Source: Comamonas sp. lk (lineage in GTDB: Bacteria > Pseudomonadota > Gammaproteobacteria > Burkholderiales > Burkholderiaceae_C). Taken from it: a stretch of 61,133 bases of DNA. The stretch is taken from the NCBI GenBank assembly GCA_945925985.1, contig CAMELV010000021.1, positions 1 to 61,133 on the forward strand, written 5' to 3'. Below the pieces are notes generated by a model. That model was not told the DNA's origin and did no database searches. It worked only from the letters and a program-made list of their open reading frames with translations. The position numbers and the translations under genes are program-made. Below are positions 27,523 through 35,680 of this stretch, in pieces (position 1 is the first letter of the stretch; every line of letters starts with the position of its first letter).

Positions 27523-28517
27523 AATTCGCTACAAGGCCCACCGCCAGGCTCATCCAAACTTGTGCGCTGCTGTGCTGCGCGATGTTGGCCCATTCACCAG
27601 CCGCGCAGGCGCAGGGCGTCGCACTGGTCTCGAGCGAGAAAGACAATGCCATTACCGTCGTCGATCTGCGTAGCCTCAGCGTCCAGGGCACCATCGCCAC
27701 CTGCAAGCGGCCGCGCCACATGCAGCTGACGCCGGACCGCCAGCAACTGCTGGTGGTCTGCAGCAATGACCACACCGCTGACGTGATCGACGTTGCCAGC
27801 CGCAAGTCGTTGCGGCGCATCCCACTGGGCGAAGATCCTGAGATGTTCGACCTGTCCCCAGACGGCAAGACCTTGTACGTCTCCAATGAGGACGACGCCG
27901 TGTTGTCGGTCATCGACGTGGCCAGCGGTAAACGCAGCGCGGAGATCAAGGTCGGTAAGGAGCCCGAAGGTGTGCGCACCTCTGCCGACGGCAAGATGGT
28001 GTATGTCACCTCCGAGGTCGCCAGCATGGTTCACGTGGTCGACGTGGCCAGTGGCAAGATCGTCAAGAACATCCCGGTGGGCAAACGCCCGCGGCGTCTG
28101 GCGCTCACGCCCGATGGCAACGAGTTGTGGGTCACCAACGAGCTTGGGGCGAGCCTCAGCATTATTTCGACGCGCGAGATGAGGGTGATTGCGACCCTCA
28201 ACTTCGTCCTCAAGGGTGCACGCGCAAGCGACATTACGCCGGTCGGATTGGTGATGGCCCGTGATGGCAAGCGTGCCTTCGTGGGCCTAGGCCGTTCCAG
28301 CCATGTCGCCTTCGTGGACGTTGCCAAGCGCGAGGTGACCCAGCTCGTGCTGGCCGGCAAACGAGCATGGAACGTCGCGCTCACCAAGGACGAGTCGCTG
28401 TTGCTGGTCGTCAATGGCTTGTCCGACGACATCACCGTGGTTGACGTCGCCAACGCCAAAGCCACCAAGACCATTCCCGTGGGACGCGTGCCGCACAGTG
28501 TGGTTATCCTGGACTGA
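27519..28517 (+). CDS. YVTN beta-propeller protein associated with PQQ catabolism
   Basis: 332 residues from ATG 27519, which overlaps the ATPase stop. Signal peptide about 1-29 (CALLCCAMLAHSPAAQAQG) then about seven repeats of the YVTN type (for example GKTLYVSNEDDAVLSVIDVASG; GKMVYVTSEVASMVHVVDV; GNELWVTNELGASLSII), giving a periplasmic propeller. Such proteins recur with PQQ-linked ABC transporters; role not established. Fourth gene of the tight ABC run. Confidence 0.88.
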   Translation: MKFATRPTARLIQTCALLCCAMLAHSPAAQAQGVALVSSEKDNAITVVDLRSLSVQGTIATCKRPRHMQLTPDRQQLLVVCSNDHTADVIDVASRKSLRRIPLGEDPEMFDLSPDGKTLYVSNEDDAVLSVIDVASGKRSAEIKVGKEPEGVRTSADGKMVYVTSEVASMVHVVDVASGKIVKNIPVGKRPRRLALTPDGNELWVTNELGASLSIISTREMRVIATLNFVLKGARASDITPVGLVMARDGKRAFVGLGRSSHVAFVDVAKREVTQLVLAGKRAWNVALTKDESLLLVVNGLSDDITVVDVANAKATKTIPVGRVPHSVVILD

Positions 28518-28531
28518 GCTGGGACCGATCG

Positions 28532-29704
28532 ATGCGTATGGGCACTCTGTTCCGAACCGCGCTTCTCGCGGGCGCGTTGCTGCCGCTCTGCGCGCCTGCG
28601 ATGGCGGTAACCTGGAGGGTCACGCTGATCGAGCAGGCTGACAACCCGGAGCTGGGCCGCACACGCCGGGAACGCGCCTACCTGGGGCACCCCGGCGGCC
28701 CCGCTTCCGACAGCGTGGCGGTGGCCTTGGAAGATGCGCAGTTCGAACTCCAAGCGGCGCAGCTGACCATCGATCTCAAGACCGAGCTGGCCGCCAACAT
28801 GGAGGCAGCGCGCCAGACAGCGGTGAAGGCGGTGCAGGGCGGTGCACCAGTGCTGCTGCTCAACCTGCCTGCCGCGTGGGTCGCTGGCGTGGCGGGGGCG
28901 GTGCGCGTGCCGGTGTTCAACATTGGCGCCAGCGCAGACCACCTGCGTGAACGGGATTGCGCGCCCAATCTTTACCACGTTTTGCCCAGCGAACGCATGC
29001 GTGCCGATGCGACAGCGCAGGCGCTGACCGGCCGCAGGTGGCGCCAAGTGCTGCTGCTCACCGGCCCCAGTCCAGAGGACGCGCAACGCAGCCAGGTGGC
29101 GCAGATGGCCATCAAGCGCTACGGCCTCAAGCTGGTGGTCAACAAGCCGTTCAAGCTGTCCGCCGACCCACGTGAACGCGCACTGGCTAACACGACGCTT
29201 CTCACCGCGAACCTGTCCTACGACGTGGTGTGGGTGGTGGACAGCGACGGCGAGTTCGCGCGCACCCTTCCCTACAACACGGCCAGCCCGAGACCCGTGG
29301 TGGGTGACGCCGGGCTGGTGGCCCTGGCCTGGCAGCCGCAGTTCGAGCGCTTTGGTGCACCGCAGCTGTCCCGCCGCTTTGCGCTGGCGGCCAAGCGGCC
29401 GATGACAGACCATGACTGGGCCGGATGGATGGCTGGCAAGGCGCTGGTGGCGGCGGCGCTGGCCCAGCCGCGCGGCGAGCCCGTTGCCCTGGCCAAGGCC
29501 CTGGTGGCGCTGGACCTGGACGGCGCCAAAGGCATCAGCATGCAGTTCCGCCCCTGGGATCGCCAGCTGCGCCAACCGCTGCTGCTCACCGACGGCCAGA
29601 GTGTGGTCGGCACCATGCCGCTGGACGGTGTGCTGCACCCGCGCAACACGCTCGACACGCTGGGCGCCGACGAGGGCGAGAAGCTGTGCAAGACCAAAGG
29701 CTGA
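28532..29704 (+). CDS. Periplasmic ABC binding protein, PQQ alcohol dehydrogenase system type
   Basis: 390 residues; signal peptide about 1-25 (ALLAGALLPLCAPAMA) followed by a type I periplasmic binding fold related to branched-chain amino-acid receptors (VTLIEQADNPELGRTRRERAYLG; FNIGASADHLRERDCAPNLYHVLPSERMRADA; MTDHDWAGWMAGKALVAAAL; ISMQFRPWDRQLRQPLLL). This combination is the known partner of the PQQ-linked ABC ATPase and permease. Separated by 14 bp from the propeller gene and 7 bp from the permease. Confidence 0.85.
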   Translation: MRMGTLFRTALLAGALLPLCAPAMAVTWRVTLIEQADNPELGRTRRERAYLGHPGGPASDSVAVALEDAQFELQAAQLTIDLKTELAANMEAARQTAVKAVQGGAPVLLLNLPAAWVAGVAGAVRVPVFNIGASADHLRERDCAPNLYHVLPSERMRADATAQALTGRRWRQVLLLTGPSPEDAQRSQVAQMAIKRYGLKLVVNKPFKLSADPRERALANTTLLTANLSYDVVWVVDSDGEFARTLPYNTASPRPVVGDAGLVALAWQPQFERFGAPQLSRRFALAAKRPMTDHDWAGWMAGKALVAAALAQPRGEPVALAKALVALDLDGAKGISMQFRPWDRQLRQPLLLTDGQSVVGTMPLDGVLHPRNTLDTLGADEGEKLCKTKG

Positions 29705-29711
29705 AGCGCGC

Positions 29712-30563
29712 GTGAACCCCAACGCCTCACCCCAGCCTCGCTCGCGCACGCGGCACATGACGCAGGCACTGATGGCCATTGTGTCGCGGGAGCTGTTCAA
29801 GTTCTCGCGCCAGTACGGGCGCCTGGCCTCGGCGTTGGTACGCCCGCTGCTGTGGTTGGCGGTGTTCGCGGCTGGATTTCGCAGCGTGTTCGGCTTAGCC
29901 ATCACGGAGCCATATGACACCTATGTCTCTTACGACGTGTACATCGTGCCGGGCCTGGTGGGTATGGTGCTGCTGTTCAACGGCATGCAATCGTCGCTGG
30001 CCATGGTCTACGACCGCGAGATGGGCCTCATGCGCCTGCTGCTGACCGCGCCATTGCCGCGCTGGTGGGTACTGGCATGCAAGCTGCTCTCCACCGCCGT
30101 GTTGTCGCTGCTGCAGGCGCTGGCCTTTGCCATCATTGCGTCGCTGCTCGGCACCAGCCTGCCGTGGCTGGGCAGCCAGAGTCTGCATGTGCTGGTTGCC
30201 ACCGCGTCGGCCGCGCTGATGCTGGGCTCTCTGGGACTCTTGTTGAGCGTGCACATCAAGCAGTTGGAGAACTTTGCGGGCACCATGAACTTCGTGATTT
30301 TCCCGATGTACTTCATGTCCACGGCCCTTTACCCGCTCTGGAAGCTGGAGGAATCGGGCGCGCAATGGGTTTACCAGTTGGCGCGTTTCAACCCCTTCAC
30401 GCATGCCGTGGAATGGGTCCGTTTCGCCCTCTATGGCAAGGACCCGGGCATCTCGCCCTGGATCGTGCTGGGTACGCTAATCGTCTGTTTCGGGCTGGCG
30501 TGCTGGGGCTATGACCCCCAGCGTGGCTTCGGTGCGCTGGCCAAGCGGGGAGGTGGGCCGTGA
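29712..30563 (+). CDS. ABC-2 type permease, PQQ-dehydrogenase-associated (PedC/LutF-like)
   Basis: 283 residues from GTG 29712 (268 if ATG 29757 is used; the GTG has a better upstream AAAGG). About six membrane helices, the ABC-2 membrane pattern (RELFKFSRQYGRLASALVRPLLWLAVFAAGFR; VPGLVGMVLLFNGMQSSLAMVYDREMGLMRLLLTAPLPRWW; YFMSTALYPLWKLEESG; NPFTHAVEWVRFALYGK). It pairs with the ATPase at 26746. ABC-2 permeases usually export, though the lut set is reported to be needed for lanthanide transport, so direction is open. Confidence 0.88.
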   Translation: MNPNASPQPRSRTRHMTQALMAIVSRELFKFSRQYGRLASALVRPLLWLAVFAAGFRSVFGLAITEPYDTYVSYDVYIVPGLVGMVLLFNGMQSSLAMVYDREMGLMRLLLTAPLPRWWVLACKLLSTAVLSLLQALAFAIIASLLGTSLPWLGSQSLHVLVATASAALMLGSLGLLLSVHIKQLENFAGTMNFVIFPMYFMSTALYPLWKLEESGAQWVYQLARFNPFTHAVEWVRFALYGKDPGISPWIVLGTLIVCFGLACWGYDPQRGFGALAKRGGGP

Positions 30564-30676
30564 ACACCCGCCACATCCGCCCATTAGGGCTCGGTCCGCT
30601 CTCAAGAGTTGCACCAGACTCTTCCGATAACGACTGTACCTTGTCGGCAGGTCTGGCGAAACCAGGGTTGTTGGCG

Positions 30677-31636
30677 ATGACACGTCGTGTGCTGCTCGCG
30701 TCGCTGGGCAGCGCGTGTTTACCGCTGGCTGGGCGGGCCCAGCCAGCGTTTCCGGCGAGGCCGATCAGCATGGTGGTGCCATGGCCGGCAGCCGGTGCCA
30801 CTGACCTGACCCTGCGCCTGCTGGCCGACCTCGCCGGGAAGCACCTGGGCCAGCGCGTCGTGGTCGAGAATCGGCCGGGCGCCGGCGGCACTCTGGCGAT
30901 GCCGATCCTGCAACAGGCTCAGCCGAATGGCTACATGCTGGCGCAGTTGCCCTTCCCCGCCTTGCGGGTGCCGCATCTGCAAAAGGTCGCCTGGGACCCG
31001 ATCCGCGATACCACCCCCATCATTCAGATCTCCGGCGTCACCTTCGGCGTGCTGGTGCCGACGGCCAGCGCCTTCAGAAGCATGGAAGACCTGCTGCAAT
31101 TCGCCGCGGCGCGACCCGGTGAGCTGACCATATCGACCAACGGCCTTGGCACCACGCCACACATCGTGCTGGGCGAACTATTTGCCAAGAGGAAATTGAG
31201 CTACATCCACGTTCCCTACAAAGGGACGGCCGAACAGATGGTCGCGCTGGCCTCGGGCCAACTGATGGCCGGCGTCAACTCGAACGGTTTTGCTCCGTAC
31301 CTGGATTCAGGCCGGCTGCGCCTGCTGGTGACTTTCGGCGAGGCGCGCACCAAACGCTGGCCCGAGGTACCGACCCTCAAGGAGCTGGGCTATGGCATTG
31401 TCGCCATGTCGCCGTACGGACTGGTTGGGCCGGCCGGTCTGGAACCGCAAACGCTGGAACTGCTGCATAGCGCTTTCAGGGCTGCGCTGTTTGATCCGCA
31501 ACACATCGCGGAACTTGCCAAGTATGACCAGGAACCCAGCTACCTGCCGCCTGAGGCCTATGCCGCGGCATTGCGCGAAGCCTATGCGGCCGAGCGGCGC
31601 AACGTCGAGCGGCTGGGCCTGAACCGCACATCCTGA
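30677..31636 (+). CDS. Bug/TctC-family periplasmic tricarboxylate-type binding protein
   Basis: 319 residues from ATG 30677, preferred because it opens a signal peptide (TRRVLLASLGSACLPLAGRAQ); the frame is open from GTG 30560, overlapping the permease stop. Bug signatures: PARPISMVVPWPAAGATD, VVVENRPGAGGTLA, HVPYKGTAEQMVALASGQL, and the end region (AAERRNVERLGL). No TctAB membrane genes accompany it. Bug proteins are very common orphans in Burkholderiales and often bind carboxylates or amides. Confidence 0.9.
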   Translation: MTRRVLLASLGSACLPLAGRAQPAFPARPISMVVPWPAAGATDLTLRLLADLAGKHLGQRVVVENRPGAGGTLAMPILQQAQPNGYMLAQLPFPALRVPHLQKVAWDPIRDTTPIIQISGVTFGVLVPTASAFRSMEDLLQFAAARPGELTISTNGLGTTPHIVLGELFAKRKLSYIHVPYKGTAEQMVALASGQLMAGVNSNGFAPYLDSGRLRLLVTFGEARTKRWPEVPTLKELGYGIVAMSPYGLVGPAGLEPQTLELLHSAFRAALFDPQHIAELAKYDQEPSYLPPEAYAAALREAYAAERRNVERLGLNRTS

Positions 31637-31681
31637 CGCACCCTGCCCCGCAAGCTAATGTTGAATAACCGAGAGCCCACT

Positions 31682-33841
31682 ATGCAGACCGTTACGCATC
31701 GGTACCCCCCGACCTTGTCCCTGTTGCTCACAGTGGCGAGCCTGCTGCTGCCCAGCGCGGCGATGGCGCAGGCCAGCGCGGAGAGTAGCGCTGACCCCCG
31801 GGTGTTGAGCGCGATCGTCGTAACGGCGACGCGCGTGGACGCCCTGGGCTTCGACGTGCCCGCATCCATCGACCGCCTGGATGGCGAGGACATCCGGGCC
31901 GGCCGTGCGCAGGTCAACATCTCCGAGAGCCTGGGTGGCGTGCCGGGCCTCTTGGCACGTGACCGGCAGAACTACGCGCAGGATGTCCAGATCTCGGTGC
32001 GGGGCTTCGGCGCCCGCTCCACATTCGGCATCCGCGGCGTACGCCTGTACTTGGATGGCATACCCGGGACGCTGCCCGATGGGCAGGGCCAGATATCAAA
32101 TGTAGAGCTGGGGTCGGTGGGTCGTGTCGAGATACTTCGCGGCCCGTTTTCGGCGCTGTATGGCAATTCGTCGGGCGGCGTGATCCAGGTGTTCACCGAA
32201 GAGGGCTCAGGTGCGCCTCGACTGCGCCTGGATGTCGCTGCGGGCAGCGACGGCATGTCGCGGTTGGGTGTGCAGGCTAGCGGGGCGTCAGATGGCATAG
32301 GGTATGTGGTGGGTGCCAGCCGCTTTGGCGCCAATGGTTACCGCGACCACAGTGCCGCCGACCGGCGCCTGGCAAACGCCAAGCTGACGTTGCGCCCGGA
32401 CGACGACAGCACCCTGACCCTGGTTGCCAACGCCATGTCACTGCCGCGCGCGCAGGATCCGCTGGGCCTGACGCGCGCGCAGTTCGATGCCAACCCGCGC
32501 GGTGTGGATGCGTCTGCGCTGGTTTTCGACACCCGCAAGACGGTGGACCAGTCGCAGGCGGGCTTGGTGTACGAGCGCCGCGTCGATCCTGCCAACACCT
32601 TGGCGCTCACGACCTACCTGGGGCATCGGGGTACCCAGCAGTTCCAGTCAATTCCCGTGAGCACGCAGGCGAGCCCGCTGCATCCTGGCGGCGTGATTGC
32701 GCTGGGGCGCGACTATCGCGGGATCGATGCGCGCTGGACTTTGAAGACCCAGTGGCTGGACAAGCCGCTGACGGTGGTGGCCGGGCTCGCGTATGACGAC
32801 CTGGCCGAACAGCGGCAAGGCTTTCAGAACTTTATTGGACCGGTGCTCGGCGTGCAGGGCGCCTTGCGGCGCGATGAGCGGAACGACGTATCCAATGCCG
32901 ACCAGTACCTTCAGGGCACCTGGAAGGTCACTTCGGATCTGAGCCTTTCTGGCGGCTTGCGGCACAGCGACGTGCGCTTCCGCTCCAACGACCGCTACGT
33001 CGTGGGCCCTAATCCAGACGACAGCGGCTCGGTGGCCTACAACTCAACATCGCCGGTGCTCGGTGCGGTCTACGCACTCAGCAGCGACGTGCATGTGTAT
33101 GCATCCGCCGGTCGGGGCTTCGAAACCCCCACCCTCAACGAACTCGCTTACCGCCCGGGCGGGGAGACCGGCCTCAACCTCGCGCTAAAGGCGTCGAGCA
33201 GCACCAGCGTGGAGCTCGGGCTCAAGACCCGTTCCACCGCTTGGGGCGAAGTCACTCTGGCCGTGTTCAGGACGGAAACCAATGACGAGATCGTCACTCA
33301 AACCAATTCGGGTGGCCGCACCACGTTTCAGAATGCCGGCGCCACCCAACGGATGGGCCTGGAGTTGGGCTGGAGCCATTATTTTCAGAACGACTGGTCC
33401 GCGCGGCTCGCTTACACCCTGCTGGATGCGCGTTACCGAGATACCTTCATCACCTGCACGACCACACCCTGCGCGGCGGCCAACACGGTCATCCCGTCCG
33501 ACAACCGCATTCCGGGCTTGGCCCGTTCGTCCCTGTTCGCTGCGCTGAACTGGGCGCCGGCTCAAGGTTGGCGCGGCGGCGCCGAAATGCGCCATGTGAG
33601 CCAGGTTTTCGTGAACGACACCAACAGCGACACGGCGCCAGCCTACACCTTGCTGGCGGCCCACATGGGTTACTTAGCGACTGTCGGGGCGTGGACACTC
33701 AACGGCTTCCTGCGCGTGGACAATTTGCTCGGGCAAGACTACGCGGGCTCTGTGATCGTGAACGAAGGGAACGGCCGCTATTTCGAACCCGCGCCAGGGC
33801 GCACTTGGCTGGCCGGTGTTTCGGCCACGTTGGAATTTTGA
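31682..33841 (+). CDS. TonB-dependent outer-membrane receptor
   Basis: 719 residues from ATG 31682 (an upstream ATG at 31658 would add eight residues; the signal peptide TLSLLLTVASLLLPSAAMAQ fits the later start and GAGAG precedes it). TonB box-like LSAIVVTATRV, plug domain (SESLGGVPGLLARDRQNYAQDVQISVRGFGARSTFGIRG; GRVEILRGPFSALYGNSSGGVI) and a beta-barrel ending in Phe (VSATLEF). Receptors in rare-earth loci (LutH and relatives) import a metal-chelator complex; here that is inferred only from the gene's place behind the dehydrogenase and ABC genes. Could instead serve a siderophore. Confidence 0.92.
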   Translation: MQTVTHRYPPTLSLLLTVASLLLPSAAMAQASAESSADPRVLSAIVVTATRVDALGFDVPASIDRLDGEDIRAGRAQVNISESLGGVPGLLARDRQNYAQDVQISVRGFGARSTFGIRGVRLYLDGIPGTLPDGQGQISNVELGSVGRVEILRGPFSALYGNSSGGVIQVFTEEGSGAPRLRLDVAAGSDGMSRLGVQASGASDGIGYVVGASRFGANGYRDHSAADRRLANAKLTLRPDDDSTLTLVANAMSLPRAQDPLGLTRAQFDANPRGVDASALVFDTRKTVDQSQAGLVYERRVDPANTLALTTYLGHRGTQQFQSIPVSTQASPLHPGGVIALGRDYRGIDARWTLKTQWLDKPLTVVAGLAYDDLAEQRQGFQNFIGPVLGVQGALRRDERNDVSNADQYLQGTWKVTSDLSLSGGLRHSDVRFRSNDRYVVGPNPDDSGSVAYNSTSPVLGAVYALSSDVHVYASAGRGFETPTLNELAYRPGGETGLNLALKASSSTSVELGLKTRSTAWGEVTLAVFRTETNDEIVTQTNSGGRTTFQNAGATQRMGLELGWSHYFQNDWSARLAYTLLDARYRDTFITCTTTPCAAANTVIPSDNRIPGLARSSLFAALNWAPAQGWRGGAEMRHVSQVFVNDTNSDTAPAYTLLAAHMGYLATVGAWTLNGFLRVDNLLGQDYAGSVIVNEGNGRYFEPAPGRTWLAGVSATLEF

Positions 33842-33939
33842 TCGTTATCCGCAGTTAATTCATGCGAGCCTAGTTCACGCCTCATTGGGCGCAAACTTAT
33901 CGAGGCCGTTCCGTGAACAAGACCTCTTTCATCGCGCAA

Positions 33940-33956
33940 GGGGCTGCCTTAGCCCC
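33940..33956. other. Hairpin between convergent receptor and LysR genes
   Basis: Stem GGGGCT / AGCCCC around GCCTT. It touches the LysR stop codon and has no T-tract on either strand, so it is at best a weak bidirectional 3'-end structure. Confidence 0.3.
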
Positions 33957-34911
33957 CAGCTTGCACGCGGACAACGCTTGCAATCTTTTGGGAAAGCGCT
34001 TTCATGGCGGCGGTCTCTGGTCGGTCTCGCAGACGACCAAGAAACATAGAGCGTTTGAGTGGCGGGTCCAAGGGTAGCGCGACGAGCTCACCGGCCTCGA
34101 TTTCCGCCGCGCAGGAGACCTTGGGCAGGATCGCGCAAAAGCGGTTGTCGTGCAGCACTGTCTTGGTTATTCTCAGGCTGTCGAGTCGCAGTTGTGCATT
34201 CAGATGAATGCCGGCATCAGCACAATACGACTGAATGCTGGCACCTGTACCATGTGTGGCGATGGGCAGAATCAGCTGTATATCCGCCAATGCCTCACGG
34301 TCGACGGAGGGACGGCCTGCAAAGGGGTGCTGGGCGCCCATGACCAAAAAAAGCTGATCGCTGAGCAGTTTCTGCATGGTGATTTTCTGGGACGTCGTTT
34401 CGTGCATCACGATCGCCAAATCAACCTGACCCGACGCCAGCATGTCATAGACCAAGTCTGTTCGCGCTTCATGGGCCGTCAGGCGCACGCTGGGGAACTG
34501 GTCAATAAACCGTCGCACAACGTCGGGCATGAAGATATTGGCTGTGGCCGGTGGAAAAGCGATCGTGATCTCGCCCGCTTCCTCTTGCACCTTATGTTGC
34601 TCGATCAGACTGACGGTAGCAGCCATGTCTTGCAAAATGCCCCCCGCCTGGCGAAACAGGATTTCGCCGGCTGCCGTCAGGGTCACTCCTCGGCCATTGC
34701 GCTGCAGCAGCTGTTCGCCCAGGTCGGACTCCAATTGCTGGAGGTGTCGCGTCAGCGCCGATTGGGCAATGTCAAGCGCCGCATCGGCTGCGCTGACGCT
34801 CCCAAGCCGCGCCACATGATAGAAGTAGAACAGCCTGCGTGAGTCAAGCAAACTCCTGGAGCGGATGGCCGCAATTTCGCTTTTGCCTCTTGATTTGCTC
34901 TTGATGACCAT
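33949..34911 (-). CDS. LysR-family transcriptional regulator
   Basis: 320 residues. N-terminal winged HTH (LLDSRRLFYFYHVARLGSVSAADAALDIAQSALTRHLQQLESDLGEQLL) and a LysR effector domain (about 110-300). A 20-residue basic extension precedes the HTH. It is convergent with the receptor gene and divergent from secB, so it is the last gene of the island. It may regulate the Bug or dehydrogenase operon; no operator in their leaders was recognised. Confidence 0.92.
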   Translation of the reverse strand: MVIKSKSRGKSEIAAIRSRSLLDSRRLFYFYHVARLGSVSAADAALDIAQSALTRHLQQLESDLGEQLLQRNGRGVTLTAAGEILFRQAGGILQDMAATVSLIEQHKVQEEAGEITIAFPPATANIFMPDVVRRFIDQFPSVRLTAHEARTDLVYDMLASGQVDLAIVMHETTSQKITMQKLLSDQLFLVMGAQHPFAGRPSVDREALADIQLILPIATHGTGASIQSYCADAGIHLNAQLRLDSLRITKTVLHDNRFCAILPKVSCAAEIEAGELVALPLDPPLKRSMFLGRLRDRPETAAMKALSQKIASVVRVQAGG

Positions 34912-35165
34912 GCTTACTCAGGCCTGTAAGTTAGGCCTGCTATGTGTTGGCCGATGCCATAACTTTAGACGGATACCCGTCACCGGCTGAAGCTGAGGTT
35001 GTAGCAGCCTTCTGAATTTTCCGCTGGTTTGTGCGTGAAATCCCTAAATCGATTCGGCGCCATCACCCACCGCCGGACCTGCTGACATAATTCTCACTAA
35101 CCCCGCCGCGGGCCCAACGAGACGGGCCAAGGGCGGGCTTTTTAGTTTGACCAGAAAGTATCGCC
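34912..35165. promoter_or_regulatory. Divergent lysR-secB intergenic region with AGGCCTG direct repeats
   Basis: Two AGGCCTG copies (34920-34926 and 34933-34939), 13 bp apart, lie right upstream of the LysR start and could be its own operator. Toward secB a CATAAT hexamer (35086-35091) may be a -10 box but without a clear -35. Confidence 0.4.
35102..35143 (+). terminator. Rho-independent terminator-like double stem just before secB
   Basis: Outer stem CCCGCC / GGCGGG and inner stem GGCCC / GGGCC around AACGAGAC, followed by CTTTTT, ending 22 bp before the secB ATG. In the plus direction there is no gene end nearby for it to serve, so it is either an attenuator of secB or the leftover end of a gene lost at the island border. 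Confidence 0.6.
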
Positions 35166-35624
35166 ATGTCAGAGCAACTCGACCCCGTTTTTCAGATTCA
35201 GCGCGTCTACCTCAAGGAAGCCTCGCTGGAGCAACCCAATTCCCCTGCCATCTTGCTGGAGCAGGAATCCCCCACGGTAGACATACAACTGGGTGTGAAC
35301 GCCAACCCCGTGGCAGAGGGCGTGTTTGAGGTCACGGTCACCGCCACGGTTCAGACCAAGATCAAGGACAAGACCGTGTTCCTGGCCGAGGTCACGCAGG
35401 CCGGCATCTTTGAGATTCGCAATTTGCCAGCTGAACAAATGAGCCAAATCATGGGCATTGCCTGCCCGCAGATCGTCTACCCCTACCTGCGCGGTAATGT
35501 GGCCGATCTGATTCAGCGTGGCGGCTTTCCGCCAGTGCATCTGTCGGAAATCAATTTCCAGGCGATGTACGAGCAGCAACAGCAAGCGGCAGCAGACGAC
35601 GCGCCGCGCATCGTCACTCAGTGA
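35166..35624 (+). CDS. secB: Protein-export chaperone SecB
   Basis: 152 residues. SecB features throughout: [79 protein letters not shown]. The tetrameric chaperone keeps preproteins unfolded for SecA. Followed 42 bp later by gpsA; its usual upstream neighbour grxC is displaced by the island. Confidence 0.98.
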   Translation: MSEQLDPVFQIQRVYLKEASLEQPNSPAILLEQESPTVDIQLGVNANPVAEGVFEVTVTATVQTKIKDKTVFLAEVTQAGIFEIRNLPAEQMSQIMGIACPQIVYPYLRGNVADLIQRGGFPPVHLSEINFQAMYEQQQQAAADDAPRIVTQ

Positions 35625-35633
35625 TCATTTAGG

Positions 35634-35680
35634 CCTCTAGCCCTTGTGCAGCGGGCATAGTCTGCTATGAAAATAGTAGT
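35634..35680 (-). repeat. Short palindrome-tailed repeat, copy 2 (gpsA start)
   Basis: Read on the minus strand the tail is GGGCTAGAGG (35634-35643), then a 20-bp spacer ending ACAA next to the tail, then the head at 35664-35680 (GCTAT on the plus strand, seven bases, GTAGT, a two-mismatch partner of ATAGC). The gpsA ATG (35667) is inside the head. Confidence 0.6.

Noticed and set aside
28031..29920. 629-codon open frame on the minus strand across the beta-propeller and binding-protein genes
   Set aside because: It runs across three genes with clear homology on the plus strand and has no recognisable domain; a GC-driven shadow.
23080..35165. Direct repeats or att sites bounding the island
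   Set aside because: None could be found by eye at either border, and no integrase gene or tRNA gene is present.
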